From: Ischnura elegans | Lineage: Eukaryota > Arthropoda > Insecta > Odonata > Coenagrionidae | Reading direction: 5' to 3' | Assembly (NCBI RefSeq): GCF_921293095.1 | Contig: NC_060259.1 | Span: 77,062,120-77,126,119, forward strand | DNA length: 64,000 nucleotides | Shown here: one piece after another, positions 44,206-55,239 of the stretch | How the letters are laid out: each line of letters opens with the position of its first letter | How positions within the stretch are numbered: position 1 is the stretch's first letter | The notes under the pieces: model-generated | Seen by the model: the letters and a program-made list of their open reading frames with translations, nothing else | The model's database searches: none | What the model was told of the DNA's origin: nothing | Program-made: the position numbers and the translations under genes

Positions 44206-44830
44206 GGGTACCCTCCTTCACAATTCCCCGGCTTTTCCCGACCCCTACCACTAATCTCTACGGAATTGATGTAGACGACTGGTTTCCTCTCGCATTACAA
44301 AACCCTATATAAAACCCTAAAAAAAACCTAAAAAACTATAAGCCCTATCCCTATGAACCCCCCCCCCCCCCCCAAAATTAAAATGTTCCATTTAGTCTCC
44401 TTTTTTGGGTACTTATCCCCTACATTACGCCACATTACCCTACCCCTAACAGCTATACATCCAGAATATTTACGGACGGCGGGCCACCGGACACCATATG
44501 GGGAAAGAACGGGGAAAGAACTGAAAACCCCCGATAACCCCCTGGAACCACCCCGAAAAAAGTAAAAAAAAATTAAGTCGCCTTTCCGGGTAATTTTCGA
44601 CACAAATAAGCCGCTGTTCCCTGCTCCTACGAATTATTAAAACCCCCGATAATCCCCAGGAGCCATCGAAAAAATATAATTTTCTAATAAGTCGCCCTTT
44701 TTGGGTTATCTTCGCCACAATCCCGCCACTATACCCTACCCCTACGACTCATCGCTAAGAACCCGCGGTAACCCCCTGGACCCCCCTCAAAAAATGAAAA
44801 TAAGCTATGAGGCGCCTTCGTGTGTACCTA
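44206..44830 (+). repeat. diverged tandem repeat, right part
   Basis: About three units of roughly 115-125 bp share AAGTCGCC-TTT--GGGT, CACAA---CGCC, TACCCTACCCCTACG, AACCCCC--TAACCCCC-GGA and a short A-rich block. A C run occurs at 44356-44373. No coding role seen. Confidence 0.55.
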
Positions 44831-45059
44831 CTATTCCAAAGCATTGCCCCACATTTTCCTACACTTTCTTGCACTCATCGCTCTAGAATTCATTGCAACA
44901 TTGGTGACCGGTGGTAGTACACATTGCTTGGTGCGGAGTGAAAACCCTGGCGGCGAAGCCGGCCCCTAACGAGGAACGGCAGCGAATTCAGTGCAAAAAA
45001 ATTAATAAATCCACGGAAAGACGAGGGTGAACGCTAAGAAAGCCTCAGACGGTGGTTGA

Positions 45060-45518
45060 ATACAGCAATTACTATTGTGGCATCGATCATTGGGATCAAA
45101 TGACGTCTTACTTCCCATTGAAAGAAAATCCATCAAATGGTACTAAAAATTGGGAATCCACCTGCTGAACTTACTGTTACTGAACAGCTATTTTTTATTC
45201 ACAGAATATTTTTTGGAAAATTTCTCTCAACGACTTTCGAATTCAAATTATAGAATCTCTTATGAAAATATCTATACCTCCGACTCCTTTGAAGAGACCG
45301 TCATTCTAGCCTGCCTCATCCAAAACCAAGGGCATATCAGGACATTTCCCCGATTATATGACAAACACGAAAGACAGAAAAGACGAAAACAGAAGAGATG
45401 TAGGCAGTGCTTCAAGAAGAGTACCCGCCAGGACACATCATATATCCCCACCTGCCAGGCTGAGCCTCGATTGTGTCTTGAGTGTTTTCAGAAGTATCAT
45501 AAGAACTTATTATGCTGA
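45060..45518 (+). pseudogene. piggyBac-type transposase remnant, C-terminal end
   Basis: One frame reads EYSNYYCGIDHWDQMTSYFP, the D-x-x-D region near the end of the catalytic domain. A second frame continues with LNLLLLNSYFLFTEYF, and later KRRKQKRCRQCF, then CQAEPRLCLECFQKYHKNLLC, the cysteine-rich C-terminal domain of piggyBac transposases. The frame changes between these parts, so it is a broken copy. No N-terminal half is attached. Confidence 0.8.
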
Positions 45519-46788
45519 AAATTAATCACCCAGCGGGACAAAAATTTTTTCTTTTAATTCATGCCGTTTAAATTTTATTGTGATAAATTTGTTTCTTTTA
45601 AAAAATGATATTATTTGATGCATGTTAATTAGTAAGTGAAAAATTCTTCTTCGTATGCTAGTCAATTTCTGATTTGTAAAACAATATGTTTCATTGCAAT
45701 AATTCTTCGTTTATTCACATTTTCCTTTTTATTTATAAACCTATGTATGTCATTATAAAATCTTTTTCAGAGGAGATCATATCGTTCAGTCGCATTTTCC
45801 ATCATAAGGAACAACACTTTTGTAGGAAATGTTGGTTATACCCGTAATATTTGCTTTAGTGCAATACAAATTTAAAATCGTACCTAAATGTATAATTTCC
45901 GGATTAAAAAAATAACATTGGCTGCATAACTATTTTCATTAGTTTTTCCCAGAAAGTGATTACGTCTGAACGGGTTTTCGCTGCAGTTCTGTCAAAGAGC
46001 AAAGAAAGATCGAAAACCTATACGTGTGTTGCGGGAAGGTATCACAAGTTTTACAGGATAATTAGAAAATTTTAATTTCAAATTTTTAACAAATGAAGGG
46101 CTACTTTTGGAAAAAAAGAGTGAAAAAATGTACCCAGGATCACAAATCATAAGATCGCGTCGTTAAAATAATAAAAAAAAATAGAAATTTTTGCCAAAAT
46201 GTCAGCCACAGAGCATTTTCTCGAAAAAACGGTCAGCACTGAATGTGTTAACGTACGACCCGCAACTTCGGTACGGGCCGTTACATTACAATGGCGAAGC
46301 ATGGAACTTTGTCCACCAAATGAAATTGGTTTACTGATACCAATGGCCCTAATTACCCCCATTAATGTACCTCAAAACTGATAGCACATTCCCCATAAAC
46401 CAACCTCACCACCCCCTCAATAGGTAGTAGGATTGAAAAAAAATGACAAACGACAATTATTTTACCCCCCCACATTTTTTCCAATGCCGCAAATTTTATG
46501 AAAACAAGATCATGAACTACAAGAAGGTATGGAGGACATTGCAATCCTATGAGAAATAATTCTTCAACCCATGAGCAATGATCGGAGCTGCGTCATCACG
46601 CTGCCTAAGAGGGGGTGTGAATAGAGTTGCTTATATAAATAGTGAGGACCGAAACAGTTTTTATTTTAAAGTTGTCAATTGTTGCATAAGTTTGTTTGAT
46701 GTATCATACTAGAAAAGTTCTTGTAGTACCTAATGTGTTGAATGTCAATATAATACACCTTCTCTGGTAATTTTTTTCTGTCGATACG
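45519..46788. other. no gene seen
   Basis: AT-rich. AATGTGTTAACGTACGACCC near 46240 looks like one end of a TTAA-type MITE, but I could not find its partner. Confidence 0.35.
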
Positions 46789-46800
46789 GAATTGCTAGTA

Positions 46801-46999
46801 ATGGAAAATGAAAAAGCAGGAGCAATTTCCACAATTTTAAATTTATTAATACTACCGGTTTCGCTTTTCAGCATCATCAAGTACCCTGCAAAACCGGTAG
46901 TATTAATAAATTTAAAATTGTGGAAATTGCTCCTGCTTTTTCATTTTTCATTATGTCACGTTTCCACTCAGTCTCGCCTGAAACCTCAGATTATATTAT
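46801..46999. mobile_element. 199-bp hairpin insertion with 12-bp target duplication
   Basis: GAATTGCTAGTA stands at 46789-46800 and again at 47000-47011. Between them two arms of about 62 bases (46801-46862, 46891-46952) are almost perfect inverted copies around a loop with CGCTTTTCAGCATCATCAAG. A short unique tail follows. The loop sequence resembles the GTTTCGGC...CATCATC tails of Penelope-like elements, and a long target duplication points to retrotransposition rather than cut-and-paste. Confidence 0.8.
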
Positions 47000-47019
47000 G
47001 AATTGCTAGTAGGTAGGTC

Positions 47020-47130
47020 AGATACAAAACTAAAAGCGATAGGCCACTAACTAAAGAGTCCCAGGTTTAAATCCCGGTGAAAGCAATATGCACGCCTGCT
47101 ATAGAGTCCTCAGGTCACAGTTTTCTGCTC
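47020..47130 (+). repeat. tRNA-like sequence, possible SINE
   Basis: AGGTTTAAATCCCGG at about 47072 is a box-B-like element with flanking CCAGG/CCGGT pairing. A convincing box A is not seen. Confidence 0.3.
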
Positions 47131-47609
47131 TTCGAAGCCTTGACGCAAATCACCAGTGGACCTGGGATAGAACCTATCCTGAATGTGTTTTGTGTGACAC
47201 GGGCCAACATCTTTCTTTGGAGTGAGCTCTACCCTCCAACACAAAAACCAATCTTAGGGTTGAAATCCTAAGTATTAATTTATTTCTAACCTCTTCAGCC
47301 CGTCATTAATTGAATGAAAATGGATAATGCAATTGGGTGAACTAAGGAAGGAGAAATATAAACACAGACCAAGCCATCTCAAAATAAATCGAACATTCCA
47401 GAATAGCACTGAGCATTGCTCACGCTTCATCGAAGTACGCCTGTTCCCGCACATTCAGATACTACACTGCTTCATAGAGCTAACATTGGAAATTAGGCCG
47501 ATTCAGTTTAGCTTCAGTTCTCTGAACTGTTCCAGTACCCTCATATCCCATAGGGGTTAGATGGAAGATGGGACTTTCTAGTCCCAATCTCGCCCAATAA
47601 AGGCGTATT
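47131..47609. other. no gene seen
   Basis: No supported gene or recognised repeat. Confidence 0.35.
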
Positions 47610-47628
47610 ATTATTATTATTATTATAT
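47610..47628 (+). repeat. ATT microsatellite
   Basis: Six or so ATT units. A similar TAA tract lies at 49438-49460. Confidence 0.9.
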
Positions 47629-47639
47629 CCTTGAGATTT

Positions 47640-48200
47640 TAACCGACTTATCAGAGGAAGGCTAGTTAACAAATTGTCAAAATAAATTGATAAGGGAAAC
47701 TTTAATGCTTGCTCTAGTAAATTGTCCAACATAATAAGCAAATGGGAAGATCATTTACCTATGAATTTATGGTTGATATTTTTGTCTTCAACACTCCATC
47801 CCTGCTTTATTCTGAAGTCCACTAAGTACTCTTGAGGATTATTCAAGCACAACACTTTAAAGCCGAAACTTATAGGTTCACTCCGTATAAACTGTTTGCA
47901 GCCATGATTGCCAAAATATTTTATCATGAATTCATCGTAAATTAGCTTGGGCGTTGGCATATAGTTTTCTGAACAAACGCACTTTATCATATATATGAAT
48001 GGCCTAAATGTGCACATTTTGCCACTATTATCTTAGGGATAATTATCTGCGCAGTGAAAAAACCCTCATTATATTTTGAAACCCTGCGAATGGTATTATA
48101 CACCAGAGTGTTTACACATTTGGACGTCATTGCCACTCTCCCAAAAATACTCTTCCTGCAGACAGCAATTACCACTCAGATTAGAATAGAACAGAACACA
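47640..48200 (-). pseudogene. piggyBac-type transposase remnant, central part
   Basis: Minus strand: EEYFWESGNDVQ, then in another frame CTFRPFIYMIKCVCSENYMP, YDEFMIKYFGNHGCKQFIRS and PISFGFKVLCLNNPQEYLVD. This is the piggyBac core around D-E-S-M-I-x-Y-x-G-R-H-x-x-K-Q-x-I-x-x-K-P-x-x-x-G-x-K; here E replaces the D/S context (YDEFMIKYFG). The frame changes and the stop after HKFIGK show it is broken. The orientation is opposite to the C-terminal piece at 45 kb. Confidence 0.8.
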
Positions 48201-49524
48201 GAAAAATACAATTTCTTCCATCATGAACATTTAGAACACCTCAACTCGGGATTTACTGGCTAATGCAGCGAAATTCATTATGAGGAATATATTCTTAGCA
48301 GATGACATGTCATCTCATGCCTCTGCGTACATCTTGGTCATTTTGCTGTACGTATCTTCCATCCTGTTCAGGACTAAAACTGATGGAGCTTGGAATGGTT
48401 GCTTGTTGGATTTCTCCTTGATTGTCTCCCTGCGACTTACGACCAGGGATTGGACTTGGTTGAAAAATATGGGCACGAGTTCAATGTGGCTGATGTGATC
48501 AAGATTCTATGTGGTTGTTTTGGAGGAGGACCATCTGCGGAATGGCTAACATCGTCTGCCTGCTCTTCTTGTTTTGAGCCTGTTGTTGAGTCATAATTTT
48601 TTTTTTGACCCTTTCCGATTTTTTCATTCACTTCACAACTTGAAGGAATTAGAATAGGCGTTTTATGTTTGCGACCAAGGACCACGATAAATATTTGTGA
48701 GCCAAATTCTGATTACTATCATTTTTCATATTCCATGGATTAAATTAGGTTTAATTCCCAAAAATGAATTCAACTTTCTTGTCATATATGAAAGACATCA
48801 CAATATTGGCAAAAGAAACCGCAGTTGACAACATTCATCATAAGGATAAGATTAAATACATACCCAAGTATCAAAAATAAATAGGAAAAAATCACATTCA
48901 CTGAAGACACTTTGCCATTTTTCCTCTTTTTCTGCCTCGAACAGAGTGAGTAAGAATACCTATCGTGCCACAGTCAACTGCTGTTATAAATGCTGACATT
49001 AAACACACAAACCGAATAAAGAGATATATTTTTATCATTTCTGGCAGAGACAGGATGCTCTACAATATATGGGCCGGAATTAATTGGTAATTCTTTGGAC
49101 CATTGCAGCTGTGCCCATATGGGCATGATAGCCATTCAAGGGTTAAGTTAGAGAGTTACGTCAGGCATATATGGGTTAAGTTGATTAAATAAAGAAATAC
49201 TTATAATAATGCAAAAAATACTGTTCAGAATATAAAAACCAAATGATAGCATTATTAATATTACATACTATCCAAAATGGAATATGGCATCGATATAAAA
49301 ATAAATCGGTACCTTAATTACAGCAACAATGATAACACTCCTGCTCAAAATTATCAAGTAGGGCATGAAAATTAAAAACATGTGAAAACAGAATACCACA
49401 ACAAAATTCAGCTGGTAAGTAATGCTCAGTGTGCTTATATTAATAATAATAATAATAATATTTGCTTATTACTCCAAAAAATAAAAAGTACAGAATAGAA
49501 TTAATTACATAAAAATATAACATA
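48201..49524. other. no gene seen
   Basis: The first 500 bases may hold the decayed N-terminal half of the piggyBac remnant on the minus strand, but nothing diagnostic is readable. The rest is AT-rich with a TAA microsatellite at 49438-49460. Confidence 0.3.
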
Positions 49525-50270
49525 TTAACCCTTTCACTGCTGTGAACGTACCTGGTACGTTCGCATGGCAGGCTGCTGTGAACGTACTTTTTCTTCCTCC
49601 CTGCCCTGCACTTTCGCCGAAGCACTCCGAAGGGTCCCTAATTTGGGACCCTTTCCTCGACGAGCTCACCCTCGCCGGCCCCTCTCTTCGACCCTCCGAG
49701 CGGGAGGCCTCCCTCCTCAAAAGTTACCGCTCTGACTGCATATTGAAAATCTATCAATCAATGCGATCATCAAAAAATGATTGTTTGCATCGCACTCTTG
49801 CCAATCAGGCAATCAAGTACGTCTTTGAACCGTGTTTCTGCGATGAGAAGTAACGATTTTGTAAACTTTGCTAAAATGGCCAATTTCCGGTGGTCCACTG
49901 CCACGTTTTTAGCAAAGTTAATAAAATAGTTATTATTCATCGCAGAAACACGGTTCAACGAATTACTTCATAGCTTGATTGGCAGGAGTGCAATGCAAAC
50001 AATCATTTTTTGATGATCGGATTGATTGATTTTCAAATTGCAGTCAGAGCGGTCACTTTTCGGGAGGGAGACCCTACGCTCGGAGGATCCAAGATAAGGG
50101 CCAGCGAGGGTGAGCTCGTTGAGGAAAGGGTCCCGGAATTGTGACCCTACGAGGTTGTACCACGCCCATCCTTTAAGTACGTGCTCCATGGCCCGATGAA
50201 ACGCATTTTAACCTTTTCACCGCATGTGAGGAGGAGGTTTTCGGAGATTGAACAGCAGTGAAAGGGTTAA
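49525..50270. repeat. large foldback piggyBac-type MITE, family G, copy 1
   Basis: TTAACCCTTTCACTGCTGTG at the left and its inverted partner at the right, TTAA on both sides. The inner arms (about 49645-49880 and 49905-50150) are long inverted copies, including ATCATCAAAAAATGATTGTT and ACCGTGTTTCTGCGATGA, around a short centre. RNA across it would form a hairpin of some 240 base pairs. Confidence 0.9.
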
Positions 50271-50289
50271 GCAATACATTAACCCAGCC

Positions 50290-50486
50290 CATAGGTGGAT
50301 CTAGTGGGGGGGGGCACGGGGGAACATGCCTTCCCCAGACCCTTAAAAATATGTAAGATTTTTGATACGGTCCCATTATCATTGAGTTCATTTTGTATTA
50401 CGAGGTATCCTTGTGCCCCACCATAACAAAATCCTGGATGCGGCCTTGCTTGTGCCCCCCAGAAAGAAATCCTGGATCCACCCCAG
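50290..50486 (+). repeat. hAT-type MITE family I, copy 3
   Basis: CATAGGTGGATCTAG at the left, GATCCACCCCAG at the right, with a perfect 8-bp target duplication ACCCAGCC (50282-50289, 50487-50494). It has the same inner tandem blocks as copy 2. Confidence 0.92.
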
Positions 50487-50494
50487 ACCCAGCC

Positions 50495-50922
50495 CAAACG
50501 ATATACTTGATTTATAGTTATTTGCAAGCCTGCTCACCCTTTCAGACCCCGTGAGCTGTACAGCACCGGTGTTGAAGACGTCAAGCTTGCAAGGTTCCAC
50601 CCCACCCTCTCCCTTTGAAAGTTGTCAATAGACATCTTTCTCTGTGGCGACTGTATGTTATAGTGGTGAGACTTCTCAAAATGATGCCTCAATCTTGTGG
50701 CAATTGGAGAGAACTTGATCTTCTCTAGAAATTAAAGGTAATTTATCTCTCAGTTGATTAGTCTGTGGACCATTTTGGGTCAGTTTTGTGATGTCTAGTT
50801 AGAATTTTTCAGAGTATAAAAATCCTATTTATGGTATTATTCCATTTGAGGTCACTAGTTGAACTAAATGTTATGCTGCAATTCTTAGATTTAAATTAAA
50901 TATCAATTATTCTCAATTCAAG
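50495..50922. other. no gene seen
   Basis: No supported gene. It ends in a splice-acceptor-like TCTCAATTCAAG. Confidence 0.3.
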
Positions 50923-51086
50923 GTTATGATTGCATGTTCCGGTTGAGGCTAACCAGGCATCATAAAACCCAGCTCTTAGATGAACTTCAGGATGCAGATT
51001 CTCCCACTTATTGCTGGCAGCTGGAGAGGTGTGCTGTGGCCAAGTTGGTGGCCAAGATGCTCACTGGAACATCCACATGGCATTAA
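50923..51086 (+). CDS. possible terminal exon, unrecognised
   Basis: After an acceptor-like CAATTCAAG the frame (phase 2) reads YDCMFRLRLTRHHKTQLLDE, then LQDADSPTYCWQLERCAVAK and LVAKMLTGTSTWH to TAA at 51084. Composition and codon choice look like host protein and unlike the mobile fragments here, but I recognise no family and see no upstream exon. It could be a retained exon of an otherwise lost gene. Confidence 0.3.
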
Positions 51087-51538
51087 TCAAGACGATAACC
51101 AACTAGTAGGATGAACTGAGATTGGATGGTGAAGTCTTTCATGAAAGTATTGCTGTTGAGGGACCAAACACCATTACTATACTCAAGGTGATGGTATGAA
51201 GTATTCAGTGTCATGGGAAGGCTCGAAATTATTGGAAAGGTTGATTACACAAGTCAGTGAGAATAATCAAAGCTGCCACTAGTTATGTTCTGGCATTGAT
51301 AAATTGAAGAACGTAATTCCATGTTTATGATGATTTTATTATTTAAAAAATTCTCTAACCTTTCTGAATTTCACAATCTTGGAACTGACTTTATGGCTTC
51401 CCAAGGTAATGATGACATCTATGATTACTGGACCTTATTTTATTGCTCCTTGAAGAATATCACTAATGAACCCTTGACATAATTATTTATTATTTATTTT
51501 TTTATTTATTATTTATTATAATTATTTAAATTTTTATT
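51087..51538. other. no gene seen
   Basis: No supported gene. A T-rich low-complexity tract made of TTATT units occupies 51480-51540. Confidence 0.35.
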
Positions 51539-51572
51539 TAATAACTTCATCCCTTAAGGGATGAAGTTATTA
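51539..51572. repeat. 34-bp perfect palindrome
   Basis: TAATAACTTCATCCCTT followed directly by its reverse complement, without a spacer. It is bounded by T-rich and A-rich runs that extend the pairing. Confidence 0.9.
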
Positions 51573-51730
51573 AAAAAAAATTTTTTACGTCGATTTCTTG
51601 CCATGAAAATTAAGCTAAGGTGATGAAATATGGTAATCATTTGGAAGCCATATCACTAAAGACTCATACACCTGACACAATCTTGCAGGTTTGTTCATTG
51701 TGCGATTTGTGCATTGCGGGTGACTCCTGT

Positions 51731-52027
51731 CAGTGGCGCAGCAAGGGGGGGTTTTGGGGGATAAACCCCCCTCCAGAGCTCAGAGAAATTTTTAAGTTTA
51801 ATCCATTTGACTTAATTGGATTGATATTACTGATATAATAGTGTAAGGATTAATAAAATATCCGTCCGAAAGCCGTAAAACTCACCATTTTGAACCATTT
51901 ATCTTAAAATTTCGCAATTTATTAATCTTGCACCTACCACTTATCCTGGTGGGTATTTCATACCCCTACACACCCCGGTATTAGTTGCACCTAAACCCCC
52001 CAGCTTTAATTCTTAGCTGTGTCCCTG
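51731..52027 (+). repeat. hAT-type MITE family A, copy 8
   Basis: CAGTGGCGCAGCAAGG at the left, TTAGCTGTGTCCCTG at the right, with a perfect 8-bp target duplication ACTCCTGT. Confidence 0.93.
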
Positions 52028-52035
52028 ACTCCTGT

Positions 52036-53231
52036 AAAAGTTATCACCGTGGCTAGTCCTGGTTTACTAAAAATTTAGTTTGTTCATTCCCCTCCCGAGT
52101 ATCAGTGTGCCGCTGCAGCTGTTGTGCACTTTTCCTGTAACAACTAATATGGCAGAGCAAAGCTTCACAGCTTTGCATTATTGGACAATGGGTACTTTTT
52201 GGCAGAAATTTGGGAGAGGAGATTTAATTGTCAGGATCTCTCATTCATCAGGATATATCAAGCAATGTGAAGTTTGAAGATGTCTTGGGCATGTTTGCAA
52301 GAAAGCACAAGAGGAAACAAGTCTACAGGTTTTGTAAACATTTTGTGAATGACCAAAATATGTTCTCCACTCGATGACTTTGAATAATTGTAGAGGAAAT
52401 AAATCTTATGTACTTAAGGAAATATTATGATATGCCTCTGAGGTGCTATTTAGGTTCAGTTTATGAGGGGAAGTTTTCCTAAATAATATTTTCCAATTGA
52501 TAACACTACTAAGTTCAGACAGAAAAATTATTTCTATTCCATTTGTTGACTTTTGTTGCAAAAAATATTGTATCAGGAATGAAATTGCCTTGAAATAATG
52601 TTTTTCTAAACATTAACTTTTGTAACTCAGGTTTTCAATGTGCATGAGATCATAAGTCCTACTTTTTAATGGTAATATTTATATAAAAAATTCTCAGTAT
52701 CGCCAATTTACTGAGGGATATTCTGAAATTCCATTCTAGAGTTTGTGCCTTGTGCCCCTGTGAACTTTTATCTGCCCCTGATCATATGAGAAAAAATTGT
52801 GACCATCTTCAGGTTTCCTGTCCTTCAAGAATAAAGTAAAGACAAATACCCATGGGATAAATACCCATACTTGCAAGTATCTAAAAATATTGGACATATT
52901 ACTAAATTAATGCTCATAATTTGTTATATGATTTATCTACATGCAGATTCACACAAATGAATATTCATGGAAGAGTACATATAGAAGTACATTCACAAAA
53001 TATCCATATTTGTGAACATGCATAAAGAAACATATACATACATAAGTCAGAAAGTGAGTATAATCATTTTCCATTTGAGTTGGCTCTCAAAAAACAATGG
53101 TTGCCTTCTACCAACACAAACTAGCGTGTATTAACTATTGAATTCTCTATGGTTGTTCATCACACTCTCAACTTATTGTGAAAATCCTATTACAGTTTAT
53201 CTTGTATTATCTGTCCTGATGGAGTGGCACC
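52036..53231. other. no gene seen
   Basis: No supported coding segment. A 65-codon frame at 52080-52277 (AEQSFTALHYWTMGTFWQKF) lacks splice or domain support. Confidence 0.35.
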
Positions 53232-53986
53232 CTAACCTTTCACTTCTGTTCAATATCCAAAAACCTTCCCCTCTCATGCAGCGAAAATGTTAAAATGCAT
53301 TTCGTTGGACCATGGAGCAGGTACTTCCAGGATGGGCGTGGTGCACCCTCTATAGGGTCGCTAATCTAGAACCCTTTCCTCGACGAGGTCACCATCGCTG
53401 GCCCTTTATCTTGGACCCTCCAAGCGTGGGGTCTCCCTCCCAAAAAGTGACCGCTCTGACTGCAATTTGATAATCAACCAATCAATCCGATCATCAAAAA
53501 ATTATTGTTTGTATCGCACTACTGCCAATCAAGCAATCAAGTACATCTTTGAGCCGTGTTTCTGTGATGAAAAATAACGATTTTATTAACTTTACTAATA
53601 CGTGGCTGCAGACCACGGGAAAATAGCCATTTTAGCAAAGTTAACAAAATTGTTATTTCTCATCGCAGAAACATGGTTCAAGGAAGTACTTGATTGCTTG
53701 ATTGGTAGGAGTGCGATGCAAACAATCATTTTTTGATGATCGAATTGATTGATAGATTTTCAATATGCAGTCAGAGAGGTCACATTTGGGTAGGGAGGCC
53801 CCCTGCTCGGAGGTTCGAAAAGAGGGGCCAGTGAGGGTGAGCTAATCGAGGAAAAGGTCCCGTATTAGGGGCCCTTCGAAGTGCTTTGGCGAAAGTGCTG
53901 AGTGCATGGCAGAGAGGAAGAAAAAGTAAGTTCACAGCAGCCTGCAGTGCGAACGTACCAGGTACGTTCACAGTAGTGAAACCTTG
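53232..53986. repeat. large foldback piggyBac-type MITE, family G, copy 2
   Basis: Same architecture as 49525-50270 but reversed: the GAACGTACCAGGTACGTTC block is now at the right end. The TTAA ends are decayed (CTAACC left, CCTTGG right). The inner arms meet around ACGTGGCTGCAGACCACGGG. Confidence 0.85.
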
Positions 53987-54070
53987 GAATCACTCCTGAC
54001 TGGACAACTATGAGCAACTATAAACATTGGTCTGACCTCAATGCAGAACGCAACCCTGGTGATGAAAGGC

Positions 54071-54665
54071 AATAGGGTAGTTTCCTTCATCAAAGAAACC
54101 GAAAGGCATTGATTACGATTTGTCACCCACCATTACTGTATTACTCATTTGAAAAGGGCCAGATTGGCGCCCATGCGATGCCACTCCACGTGACGTCACA
54201 GGGACCTAGTTTCTATAGGAGAAGATAGGAGTTATACATCGTCTGAGATTACTAATGCATGCATGAGGCGCAGAGCTCAGGGAAACATGTCTTAATAATC
54301 ACCTATTAAAACTGGCTAAGGTCGGAAAGTTTTCTTCATTTGATAAGGTATTGATAATCCTTATGTAAGCCAAGCGCTACTAGCCAGCAAGGTACTCAGC
54401 TACCCGCTAGGATCCTGCGTCCTATCAGCGCTCAGAGCCTCGATCAAGGTCACCTCACGAGGCGGGAGGGGGAACCAGAAATACGTCACACGGAGAGATT
54501 TCCTTACCCGTCGCGTTTTCGCGCGCTTGAAAATCTTCACTTTTCATTTAATCGCGAAAAATAGATATCGTCATTTAAAAATCTAAAAGCGTGAAATACG
54601 TACTCCAGGAGTAATAATAATCTTCCGATATAGGCAATAAAAAAATAATAGGAAACCACCCTATT
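54071..54665 (-). repeat. MITE family D, copy 4
   Basis: Ends AATAGGGTAGTTTCCT and AGGAAACCACCCTATT; slightly shorter than the others through internal losses. TGACGTCA is kept. Confidence 0.88.
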
Positions 54666-55239
54666 GTGACCATCTAGTTGCTTCAGAGTTCATCAAATTC
54701 AGTGAGGTAATATTGACTCTTTAGGTTTACCTCTCTTTCTCACACCTGCCCTACTTAGCATTTGCCTAAGATTTTAGATTGATTATAGTAGAAGGGGCTA
54801 AGATCATTGCTTGCTGAGGTCAATTTTAAACAAGGATTTACCATTACATTTTATATTTAAATAAGAATCAATAACACTAATATACATGGAGTACTATCAA
54901 TATACGACATGACCATGTCATCGCACATGATTCTTTAAATTAAATCAGCCTATGCTACTTCATTTTTAATAATCCTGGCTCATTTCATTGAATAAACTAG
55001 TTTCTTTGATGTGGGGAAAGGTAGAGAAGGGGTAAGTTTGGGGTGGGTTGGTATTTGAAGGAGGCAACTGAAAAGTTTGGTCATTTTTGTCATTAGGGAG
55101 GGATAGGGAAGGAAGGGCAGAAAGAAATATGGTGTCACCATTTCCCTGCTCTTCAAAAAAGGTAGGTACCATGAGGACAATGCTTCACATTTTATCTGGT
55201 GGAAGGAGTGATAAACTTGAAGTGCCCTCCATAAAGCAC
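54666..55239. other. no gene seen
   Basis: No supported gene. Three overlapping open frames near 54970-55270 are low-complexity. Confidence 0.35.

Noticed and set aside
46199-46381. Possible TTAA-type MITE ending AATGTGTTAA
   Set aside because: Only one end could be seen; no inverted partner was found.
48437-48685. N-terminal half of the piggyBac transposase
   Set aside because: An open frame exists, but nothing in it is diagnostic of the family.
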